64,000 nucleotides of DNA from Eudorina sp. 2006-703-Eu-15 (Eukaryota; Chlorophyta; Chlorophyceae; Chlamydomonadales; Volvocaceae): assembly GCA_003117195.1 (NCBI GenBank), contig BDSI01000113.1:310001-374000 (forward strand), written 5' to 3'. Below, piece after piece: positions 25,257-35,655 of the stretch; positions within the stretch are counted from its first letter, which is position 1, and each line of letters opens with the position of its first letter. The position numbers and the translations under genes are program-made. The notes below the pieces were generated by a model, which was not told where the DNA came from, did not search any database, and saw only the letters and a list, made by a program, of their open reading frames with translations.

Positions 25257-25943
25257 TGGAAAACAAATCATTGCGCTGTAAGTTTACAAATATAAGCAGG
25301 GTTCATGAAGCACGCGGCACATAGTACGTGAACGGGACGGTTGACGAAAGGGGCGGAAGATGGAAGTTGCAACACCTTGGCACGCGTACGCAAGATACAA
25401 CTACTGATGTAACTTCATCTGATGTACGTCGGCGGCTCAAAACATTCTGCAAAGGATGCAGGCCCCGAAATTGTCACCCACGGGCTGCAGGCCCTTTCAG
25501 CAGCGGCATAGCAGGACTTACGCCGATGGTCCGTCACTGTGCTAATAGGAGGGATGTCTCCGTTGCACCTTCGCCGTCAAGGTTTGGGCGTAGTTAATTG
25601 TTCGGCAAAGGTGCAACGGTTGCGGAGGTGGTGTGAGTTGGTCACTCTCAACAACTACACGTGCAACCAATACCAATAAAATCAGGTCATCTGCAACATG
25701 CTGGCGTATTCGCAGCAGGGTCGTTGGGACTTCCGTTGACCCTCACAATTGGGCGGGATCAACCTTGCGTCAACAAAACCATCCTTGTCAGCCGGAATGT
25801 CTCTGAGCCGAGATCAACGTTCATGGATACGGTACTGTGTGGATCGACAGCACGGAGCACGCTTAGCACGCAGTGCACGTAATCTATACTGCCTGTCTGC
25901 CCTTACATTTTTTCATACCCACTAGTACACTGCGTTTGGATGA

Positions 25944-26877
25944 AGTCTGTACTTTTTGGCTGAGCTGCTGGCCAGCTATCGTTTCGCTTCGAGTACCCAG
26001 AGCCCCAAAGTCTTTACCTCAGTTTCTGGGCCTAATACATTCTTGCATCAGCTACAAGAGAAGGCAAAGAACGATCCGTCTGCCACCTCCCACCGACGCC
26101 TTTCCATGTCTGCGAAGCCAACAAGGATAGCAGGCAGCCTTCCATCTGGCCAGCGACGCCTGTCGTTTCAGTCGGAGCCCGCCAGCAAGCGTCAAAAGGT
26201 TAGCGATCGTGGCAGCGCGGACGCTACGCAACAGCATCGGGACGTCTCAGGAAGCTCCTTCGCGCCTTGTCCAGTCTGCGGGAAGCAGGTGAGCAAGGAG
26301 CGCGGCTGGCAGAACTCCGCCCGCACTCTGTCTGTGGACCTCCCCTACCCCAACACGTACCCCGTGACTCCCTCACACCAGGCTTTTCCCCCATTTCGTA
26401 CATGGGGGTGACCCAGCTGTGACTGGGCTCTCATCCTGTTTGCAGGTGCCGCTTCTGTGCATCAACTTACACCTTGACGAATGCCGTGGGCCGGGCCCGG
26501 AGCGCGCCACCACCGCCGAGGCGCCACGGCGCGATCTCACCCCGCCTGCTGGGCTCATCGCACATCCCGATCTGAACCCACAGCGGCTGGCGCGGGGCGG
26601 CGCTCCTGGATCCTCGGGCAGTGAGCGGGGGCCGCCACGCCAAGCGCCAAACGTCCCACAGCTGTCAGAGCAGCATCAACGGCCCGCGCTGCAGGCGTCG
26701 TCTCAGCGCCGCCGGGAGCAGCAGTGCGTGCGGGCGGCAGGGCAGCGCCCGCCCGCGCCCTCCCTTGACGCGGCCACGGCTGCAGACGACGCCCGGCAGC
26801 GGCGTGTGACTGGTCCCAGGGCCGCAGCCCCGGGCTTCTTTCCAGCCCCAGCTGCCGCACCTGGCACCTGCGGCGAG

Positions 26878-26911
<34 letters not shown>

Positions 26912-29900
26912 TGGTGTGCCTGCGGGAGGTGCCTGCGGAGAAGCCGCCGGTAGCTGGACCCCCCGCCGCGCCGCTGGACCGCCTGCGGCCCCCCTCGCCG
27001 AACCCAACCACGCGACTCGCGAGCTCGGCCCCGGCTGAGCCGGGGCTTTCCCCTCCGCGCTCCGGAACGGGCCAGCGGGCTGAGCTGCAGCCAGCGCCCG
27101 GCGCGATCACGGCGGACCGCATCCCGGGGACCACTCTCAGTGTGAAGCCCGCAGGTGGTGGGGGTGCTGCTGCTGTGGCGCTGGCAGCGCCGCACGCGGA
27201 CACCACCGCTGTGCTGAAGCCCGATGGAGATGGGACGGCCAGCCCGGGGGAATGCCGCAGCGGGGCAACTCGGCGCGAGGCTCGGGCATTAGCGGGAGCG
27301 GGGGCTGGGGCGGCGTGTCTTGGTGACGCGGCTTCTCTGGCACGGCCGCCAGCCGTGCCGGCGGCAGGACATGATGTCGCAAGTGCAGCACACGAGAATG
27401 GCGGCGGCGAGGGTGGCGGCAGCAGCACCCAGGCGCACGGACAGCTGCAGCAGCCGCGGCAGCAGCAGCCGCCGCCGCAGCAGCACCCCAGGCTTGGAGC
27501 GCTACACCCCTGGTTCCTTCCCCGGGGCTCGAAGCGCTGTGGGCGGATAGGCGAGCGGCGTCAGCTGCTGGTCCCTGGCCGATCTGCCGACAGTGCTCCT
27601 GATGTTGGGACGTCCCCTGGTCCACCCGCGTCCACGATTTCGGGAGGAAGGGGCTGTACGGCAGGCGGTGCCGCAGGCGGCGGCCGAGAGGCTGCGCGCG
27701 TTACTGCGGCGGAGCCGCCGGGCGCATCGGCGGCAACAGGAACGGGCTGCGAGGGCTCTGACGAGGAGCTTGCGCCTGGCGGGGAGAAAGGGACTGCGGC
27801 GGACTCGACGCCGCGGATGCTGCATCCGGTGGGGCGGAGAGGGGGTTGCTTGCCGGAAGGTGGATGGATGGGCCAACCTCTGGTGGGGCCGGGGATCACG
27901 TCGCCTTCTCACATCCTTCGCATGGCGCTGAAACCACGTCAACGGACCGCACTAGGGCCTTGCCTACACGCGGCGCCATCCAGCTGTCTGGCTGGCTGGC
28001 TTCTTCCGTCCACCTGCACCTATCTGCGCCCCTGGACCCTTGGCGCCGTCTGGTGGCAGCTCGGAGACCACCAGCGGGGTCTGGCTGTCTGCCTGGGCTT
28101 CCCTCTCTTGTCTTCACTCACTGGGTCTGCTCGCCGGTCTATCGCCCCCTCCAGCTGCCCTGGCCGTCTACCCGTCTGGCTGCATGCAGCATGCTTGCCT
28201 GTCCGCACCGGCGTCCGGCCTCTTGGGAGGGCGATGTCGCAGCGGCGGAGGCCCACGGCAACAATCCTTGGCACACAGCCCACACCCCCGCATGCACACA
28301 CCACACCACACCACACCACACCCCCACAGTTTTCTTCTACACACCCGCGCACCCCACACCGCCCCGCCGGCCACCGGCAGGTGCGCCACCCCTGCCTGGA
28401 GGGCCAGTACCTGGTGCCCGAGTTCGTGAGCCCGGCGGAGGAGGCGGAGCTGTTGGAGCTGTGCGATGACCCGGGGCGCAAACCCGCCTGGAGCCCCTGG
28501 GGGGGGCAGTCGTACGGCAACGCCACGGCGCAGAAGACCCGGTGCGGCGGGGCGTCGGGGGGTTGAGACGTTGGGTGGCGGCGGCGCTGCGCGCCGCGGT
28601 CAGATCTTCGCGAGACTGGCATGGCAGGTCCCATTTGGTGGCGAGGTGTCCTTGGCTGAATCTCCTTTCGTGGAGCGGATGCGCGCATGGTTCACTTCTT
28701 TCGCGTCCCTGACACTACGGTATGCCGTAGCCCGCGGATCGTTGCGGCGTCCTGTGATACTCGTACATCCAACCGTTTGTCGCGCGTCTGATCCCCAGCG
28801 GGAGTGGACTTATGGATGCGGTGTCAGCTTCTGCACCATAGGTTTGCGCAGTGTACAACAAGTATCGATGGGGGATCTGGCAGACGCATGCACCCCCGCG
28901 CAGCTGACGTCATCTCCCGGCTGCCCCAGGGGCAAGCGCTGGGGTGTGCTGCCGGACTACCACCGCCGGGGAGTGGCCCCCCTGGAGCACCCGCTGCCTC
29001 CGCTGCTCAAGCTGCTGGTGGAGCGGATGAGGAGCCGAGTGGGGCTGGGGCTGCTCCGGGTGGGTGGATGAAAATAATATCAGCCCAGACACACCCAGCC
29101 CGGCGACAAATACTTGCCAACGATAATCACCGGTACCTGAAAGGCAAAGCGGGAAACGCGTGCGGAAGCGAAAGCAAAGCTCCGGGTGGGTTGGTGCCGG
29201 CGGGTGGCGCACCTGCTCCTTACGCCTCACCGGGCCGCCCATGTGGCAGCAGCACCGGGTGCTTCCGTGTTGTTGAGGCACATAGGTTCTTGCTTGCTGC
29301 GCCATATGACTACCGCAGTGGGGATCTCGAACCGCAATTTCCATTGACCGCAAGATGCACGGATGCACGCGGCGTGTGTTTAATGAGAAGCCCACCCATA
29401 ACCACCCAGGCTCGGATACCGACCAAAACCTGCGAGTTACTCACCATTGGCAACACAACAGGACAAAAATGACAGGCAAACAAGACGACCGCCACCACCA
29501 GGGCGCATCGCAAGCACGGGCGTAGCAACCGTGAACTAGGGTAAACGGACGGACGGAACGGAAATGTTACCTATATGTGCAGCGTGTGTGTCATTACATA
29601 TCTCGCCGGATCTGACGCTGACCGGTGCAGCTACCCTTGCGTGTGTTTCGCCAAAGCAACCCTAGTCCGACCTGAGCCAGTTACCACCATACTTACAAGC
29701 GTGGAGAGAGAGTCCACCCGTGCGTGCGCGCGTCTCCCTGTTTTCCTCTGCGTTGTTTGTAGGGGTTTCTGCTGCCCTCATCTGCGCCTGCACGTCTACC
29801 CCCCGACCTGCCATCCCGCCTGCTTTCCAGTCGTTCAACCCGAACGAGGCCAACGCCATCGACTACCGGCTCTCACGTGGCTCGTGGCTGCGACCCCACG

Positions 29901-31264
29901 TGGATGACAGGTGAACCGAGGGGAGGGGAGCGGAATGGAGGGGAGGTGGGGGTGAGCAGGTCGGTGGGAGGAGGGAGGCGGGCGGGCCTCCGGGCGCGCT
30001 GTGCGCTGCACCGCCCACACGGATTACCTGGCCAGGGCCATGCATTGGTACTGCATTTAATACCTGCATGTTTGTACGTGGGGTGCCCGTGTGTTCAATG
30101 CCTGTGTGGTATTAAAATAGGGTTATCCCCAAGAAAGGTTATCCCCAACCCGGCCCAGCGTGTAGCTGTTAGGAAGCACGACGCTTGGCCCTGGAGTGCC
30201 GCCCTACACGTGCGCTCTCCTGGCTCAGGCCCCCGCCTCTGGTCCGTCCCCGCCTCATGCGTCTTGCCGCCGCCGCGGGCCGTCCGGTCCTCAGGACCCT
30301 CAGCGGTGACCTCATCGTCAACCTCAGCCTGGCAGGGGCGGCGGTGATGACCTTCGGCCGGGACAAGGGCAAGGAGCGGGAGCGGGGCGGCGACGGGGCC
30401 GGCGACGAGGTGCGGGTGCTGCTGCCGGCCAGGAGTCTCCAAGTGAGCGGGGCGGGTAGGGCGGGGCGCGAAGGTCCAAAGCCCTGGGTAGCGGCCCTCC
30501 GTTGACCGTACCGACAACACAACGCGTCCGAGCGTTCCGGGTGCGGCACTGCAGGCGGACACGGAAGCGGGGCGCCGGCGCCGGAGAAGTACCAGCTGCA
30601 GACCGCCTAGTACCGTCATTTTGGGTGTGCCAGGGTATCGTTTCCAGGTTTGGTTCTTGGTTTGTTTTGACCGCCAACGCGGACGTGTGCAGGGCGGGGA
30701 CGTGTGCAGGGCGGGGACGAAACCCAGCCCCTCCGTACAATGAGTTGATCGGCCAACGTGAGCACATGCATCGGAAGCTGCACTTGGGCGTTGCCCTCAT
30801 GTCCTGCCGCGCACCGCCGTAGCTCACTCTTTCCTGGCAGTTTCCATCACCCTGGTCTGGTCTGGCGCGCTTCAAGCCTCCAAGTTGGAGGCACCCGCCC
30901 TGGACGTCTCTCGTGGATACGCGCGGCCGTGTGCCCCTGCAGACAAAACCTTAGCTTCCCTCTCCCCGAACCCCTCTCCCCGAACACCCACCACTATACT
31001 TGCACTGCTATGCAGGTACCTCGCCACGTAAGCATGCTGAGGTTTTCTGGGTGTGCCCGGGTTCGTTTTTCCGGGTTTATTTCTTTTTTCAATTTAACCC
31101 ACCACCGTGGGCGCACCTCGTGGGCGCGCGTCACGCAGGTCCTGAGCCGAGCCGCGCGGTACAGCTACACCCACGCCATCGCGCCCGCCGACTTGCTCTC
31201 CGAACGCCGCGTCTCCATCACCTTTCGTCGCTCGGAGCTGAGGCCCTTTGAGAAGCCCGGTTGA
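25944..31264 (+). CDS. UBZ4 zinc-finger AlkB-type 2OG-Fe(II) dioxygenase
   Basis: Predicted demethylase with a ubiquitin-binding finger. Exons: about 25944-26288 (start unresolved; the first in-frame ATG is 26106), 26446 to the linker, 28381-28541, 28930-29059, 29831-29910, 30295-30442, 31139-31264. The first junction rebuilds CPVCGKQVPLLCINLHLDEC, with C-x2-C, H and C spaced as in the Rad18-type UBZ4 finger. A linker of up to about 640 residues, rich in Pro/Ala/Gln/Gly, follows; its 3' part (27.85-28.38 kb) looks intronic, but the frame stays open. The catalytic core is VPEFVSPAEEAELLELC, FNPNEANAIDYR, LRPHVDD (HxD iron ligands), NLSLAGAAVMTF, YSYTHAIA (distal His) and RRVSITFRRS (RxxxxxR for 2-oxoglutarate). 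It is closest in style to ALKBH4 and its plant relatives. Substrate is unknown. The TGA is at 31262-31264. Confidence 0.85.
29379..29452 (+). repeat. Dispersed repeat, copy A
   Basis: About 73 bp, near 85% identical by eye to 35080-35154. Shared words include AAGCCCACCCATAACC and CCAAAACCTGCGA. It lies in an intron of the UBZ4-AlkB gene. Confidence 0.75.
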
Positions 31265-32483
31265 GGGGCGCAGAGGCGGAGAGATGGGGTTGAGGGTCCG
31301 AGGGCGGGGCGGGGGAGGGGGTCAGATAGAAAGCCCCGGGCGGGGGATTCGCGAGCGCGCGGGCACAACGTGTGGGGTGCTTCTGGACGGGAAGGCGGGA
31401 GGGGAGGCGCTTCGAGGTGGGTCCTGCCACAGACAGTTCGACTGGCCGGGCGTTCATGGCGCACCCCAAGTCGAGGACAGCGTTGTCCAGATGGCCGATC
31501 TCGCCGTTGTATTCGCCGCAAGGTGTGGGCGTGCTGCAATGTTGCTGTTGGCGCAGCGCGCAGTCGAGTGGCGGACAGCCATCCTCTGACGGCGCCATCG
31601 GCGAACCGAACTTCTTCTTGCGCGTGCACGCATGCGCGCTCTAAGCGCGCATGCGGGTTTTTCAAAATCGGGCCACACTGCGTGGTCATGCTCACCCATG
31701 AGGACCGCATGAGGGCAGGACAGTCATGGCTGGCTGCTTTCGGGGGCGAGTGCATCTCTTGTATATTCTTTCTGTATCCAGACGTGATGGTGATGGGCGC
31801 GCTCGAGCAGTTGGCTTGGTTGTTGTTGCTGTCGACCCATCGTTGTGTGTTTCTGGTTTCCAGAGGCACCGCGTGTACGGTGACGAAACGCAGCTCCAGC
31901 CATCCATAACGGTCAGCGCTTGTCACCTAGCCCAGGTCTCCACCTCATTGACACAGGGACAGGATTGCGTCTTACAACTCAAGGGCTGCGGCGGTTGCAC
32001 GCCGGCCACGGAGTACGGTTGCGCGCGGCGGCCTGGACTCCCAAGGAATTTCGTCAACTTGCCATCGACGCGATTGCGCTACCGAGCAGTGCCAGACAAC
32101 CGGCTGGCCCACCATGTACCGTATGGACCTCAACGAATATGACGACGGGCATCGTGGAAAAGCGCTCTGACCAACGTTAGTATGGTGCCAAACCCTGTCA
32201 AAATTTGTTCGATTTGAAATTCACTGAAGTCGGTCAGCCTCAAACCGACTGCCCTTGGGCGTACAGGCCCTCGACAAACCAAGTGAGCAGAGAAACGAAA
32301 TGGTTGAAATCAATTAAATCCCGGCTCGACATGATGCGTGCTCACGAAACACGATCTTCGAAGAGGCTCCGATGGAAACTGACATCCGCCGCTCTTCCCC
32401 ATGCCACCCGGCTCGAGGTATATAGGGTTAGGCGCCCGCCCAGCGTCCGTTGTTGGACAGAGTGCGCACGCGGTCGCACACAG
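31265..32483. other. Intergenic region between convergent UBZ4-AlkB and FKBP genes
   Basis: No supported gene. It should hold both 3' UTRs. An inverted repeat with GCGCGCAT and ATGCGCGC is near 31630-31652. Confidence 0.5.
31972..31976 (-). promoter_or_regulatory. Putative TGTAA poly(A) signal for FKBP gene
   Basis: TGTAA on the minus strand, 508 bp beyond the FKBP stop codon. No other candidate was noted between. Confidence 0.35.
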
Positions 32484-35400
32484 CTACAGGAACTCGGCAT
32501 AGGAGACAGTGCCGCAGTTCTCCGCCTGCTGGTTGGCGCCGCCCGCGCCGCACTTGGAAATACCCTGGCGGGTGGACAGCATGTCAGCGTAAGCATGTGG
32601 GTTGTGGGACTGTGGATGTGCTGCAACGGCATTCACGCCAGCACTGACGGCATTCACGCCAGCACTGACGGCATTCACGCCAGCACTGACGGCATTGACG
32701 CCAGCACTGACGGCATTGACGCCAGCACTGACGGCATTCACGCCAGCACGCGCTCCACACTTCGCCCCCATCCAACCCTGTGTCCCGCAGGCTGTCCTCT
32801 CTCGCTCCTTCCAATAACGTCAAAATGCGGGAACCCGGATGCGCCATCCAGCATTCAGCGCGACACAGCAATATCTTTTCGGCCATTGACTATACGCCGA
32901 CCGGGCGTTACTGGGATTTAGGGGAAAGAAACAGCAAGCTGTCGGGATGATCACGGTTCCCATCGCCCACCTGTAGGAACACTGCCGCGAGGCCGCCTTG
33001 ATGAGTCACGGCTGCGGCGCAAACGCTTTGTTTGCGAAATGCCCGTCCCGCCGCCTACTGTCAGTTCGTCAACCAGTCTGGCACACTCAATGCGATGGCG
33101 TGCGCTTCCCGGCGGAACCCCCCTCCCACCTTGGTAAGCTGGTCAGGGCCAACGGCCGACAGCCGCAGCAGCTCCACCTCGTACACAAGGACCGAGCCAC
33201 CGGGTACGACAGCGTACGGCGCCAGTACCGTCTGGCCGCCGAAGCCCAGCGACGGGGGCACTCGAACAGTGCGTCGGCCGCCGATGCTCATGCCCATCAG
33301 TGCCTGATGGCGGTGATGACACACACGACGCGGGGAGATCTGCATGCCTCCAGATGCAGCACATACCTGCGGCGGGTTCCACCTACAGCCCCGCTCCCCC
33401 CCGGGTTGATTCGGTGTTTTTAGGCCCCTCGAAGTGTCACTACACCACAATGAAGCTGTATGTGTGATCCGGCGGGCAGTGACATGTAATGAGCAAGAGG
33501 CATTGGCTCCAAGCGCCAAAAGTCAACTCCTGCGGCAACGGAATGGACGCAAGCTGCAAGGGGCCCCCTCGCACACACCTGCTGCAGCCCCTCGCAGACG
33601 CCCGGCACCGGCCCGCCGCCTAGGGCGACCGCCGCGGGACGCAGCACGCCCGGGCCGCCGTCGCGGTACGCCTGCGGCGCGTCGGTGGCAGGCAGGGCGC
33701 CCGAGTCAGTGGGCAGACCCGCGCCAAGGGCAGCGGCAGCAGGGCCCGCGGGCAAAGCGCGCGCAGTCTCGCCACGTCTCCCCCACCTCCGTCTCCTCCT
33801 CCTCGGGACGGTGCCACACGGGCTGCCCCAGCCGTAGGGTGTGACCGATAACACCCCCCCCTGCCCGTCGGGCAAAAGCCCCGCAGCCGCAGTGCCTCCG
33901 TCCCAACCGGAGGCGACGACGTTGCTTGCCGCCGCCGCTGCGGCTACCCCGGCCTTTGGGGGCGACGCCGATCGGCGCAGGGACCCGGGTGCGAGCACGT
34001 CGGTCAGACCACGGTCAGCAGCCCTCCCTCCCGGGGATGGACGTCCCGCCGCCCTCACCAGCCCTCCGCGGGTCGAGTCGAACACCTGGCCGGTCCCCTC
34101 CAGCCGGCCTGCGGGGGCATCATCACAGCCATCAAGTGACAGCTGCAGCAAAAACGGACGCCGTGCAACCCGGGGCCCCCCCTACGGCGGGTGCGCTGGC
34201 CGCAGGTGACCAACGCCATGTCCATGTCCATGTCCATGTCCATGCTCCGCTGAGTGTCCGTCAGCGCGGGGGTGGGTGGGTGGGTGGGTGGGTGGGTGGG
34301 CCAAGGACAGCGGGTCGTTGTGTACCCTGACTGTGGCGCTTGTTCAGGGGCTTTCTGGCGCTCCCTCAGAACCCTTGCCAGGTCCCCTCCCCCAGGTCCC
34401 CTCACAGGTCCCCTCAAAACGACGTTCTGGGGCTGTCGCCCCGGCGGCCATGTGAGTGGCGCGGCAAGGTCATACCGTCCCCACGACGCGCCCCGCACTC
34501 TGGGAGGCCGACGATGGTCCAGAGGCGGCAGATATCGCTTCGAAACTCGAAACCAGGGAAGCCCAGGCCAAGCGCACTCTGGTGGTCGTGAACCTCCGCA
34601 GCTCCGGCGCTGGCGCCGGTAGCTAGGTGGATGGCCCCGGCCATGGGGCCGGGCCTGGCGGGGCCCTGGCCTGCATGCGCTCCCACAGACCGCGACGCGC
34701 GATGTGCGAGCAGCAGCACCAGGCACTCACCCACATAGTGGACGAGCAGCAGGTCGCCCCGCCGCGCTCCTCGGGACCCGATGCCGGTGACGTCCTCCAG
34801 GATCTCGATGCCGGTCCCCTCGGCCGCGGCGCCTTTGATGTTGCATGTGGGGGCCCACCAACCAGCCCGCGGGGCCCGTCCGATCACCCGCGGTCGGTGG
34901 AGGCGCGTCCGGGGCAGAGGGGATGTAGGGTAAATTGGTACAGAGGGGGGAATGGAAACGCTCGCGGTGTCACAGGGGCGCTAGGAGGGCGCGGATGTGG
35001 GGTTGGGTGGTGCTACGGGCGTCAAAGTGCGACGGGGGCGGGGTTGCTAGGTAAGCTCCAGCTTCAATGTGTGTGTGTGTTTAACAAGAAGCCCACCCAT
35101 AACCTCCCAGGTCCGGATACTCACCAAAACCTGCGATTCACTTACCATTGACCATCGATGTGTGTGGGGGGGGGGGGCGGGTATGCGTGTGTGCAGCGAG
35201 GAACCCCGCCCAAACCACAACAGGTCCGTGTATGCGTGTGTTCGGACAGGTTCACCAGACTCACTCACCCCCGACGGAGGACGCAGGCACCAGGATGGTC
35301 GCCAGCCCCGCGAGGAAGCCCCTCCGGGACAGCGACAGCGCGACGTGGGCCGTGGGACCGCAGCTTCCCTGCAGGGGGGAGGTGCAGATGTCAGCGCGTG

Positions 35401-35655
35401 TGCACGTGGCGTACGGCGGCCTGCATGAGCCCTTGAGGGGGTTGTTGTTGTCGCGCGGGGTGTCTTGAGCGCATGAGGTGCGGTACAAACGCAATCTACC
35501 TGGGTGGTGGGGGTGGTGGCACCGGATGTCCGCCGGACTGCAGCAGGAGGTGTCCGACCGATGCCCTCCGCGCATGCTGAAACGCGCAAGGGCCGTCGCG
35601 TTGCATCACCGCATATCGGCCTCGTCAGCTGGGTCGCGCCTTGATGTACCAACAT
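32484..35655 (-). CDS. FKBP-type peptidyl-prolyl isomerase, thylakoid lumen (FKBP20-2-like)
   Basis: Prolyl cis-trans isomerase. Exons in transcript order: 35500-35655, 35269-35368, 34731-34832, 34059-34108, 33579-33671, 33130-33303, 32484-32564. All phases agree and give 251 aa. Residues 1-60 are basic and Ser/Thr/Ala-rich, as in a chloroplast transit peptide. LSRRGFLAGLATILVPAS (from residue 65) is a twin-arginine signal with a hydrophobic core, which directs proteins to the lumen by the cpTat route. The FKBP fold follows: RRGDLLLVHYVG, GQVFDSTRGGL, VCEGLQQALMGMSIGGRR, VRVPPSLGFGG, VPGGSVLVYEVELL. After the fold, exon 7 adds a tail with Cys230 and Cys242. Plant FKBP20-2 is known for such a redox-active C-terminal pair, so that is the closest call. 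The intron at 32565-33129 holds a 21-bp tandem repeat. Confidence 0.9.
32628..32752. repeat. 21-bp tandem repeat, 6 copies
   Basis: Unit ggcattcacgccagcactga plus one base, six copies with a C/G variant in copies 4 and 5. It lies wholly within the last intron of the FKBP gene. Because 21 is a multiple of 3, it opens spurious repetitive ORFs on both strands. Confidence 0.9.
34215..34302. repeat. (CCATGT)5 and (GGGT)n arrays
   Basis: Five CCATGT units (about 34215-34244) are followed closely by a run of seven or more GGGT units (about 34269-34300). Both are inside the FKBP intron between exons 3 and 4. Confidence 0.85.
35080..35154 (+). repeat. Dispersed repeat, copy B
   Basis: Partner of 29379-29452. 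A short GT tract precedes it directly, as in copy A. It lies in the FKBP intron between exons 2 and 3. Confidence 0.75.

Noticed and set aside
26555..27625. Several long minus-strand ORFs under the UBZ4-AlkB linker
   Set aside because: Shadow frames of a GC-rich coding linker; no protein features, while the plus strand carries the UBZ4 and dioxygenase motifs in the same frame.
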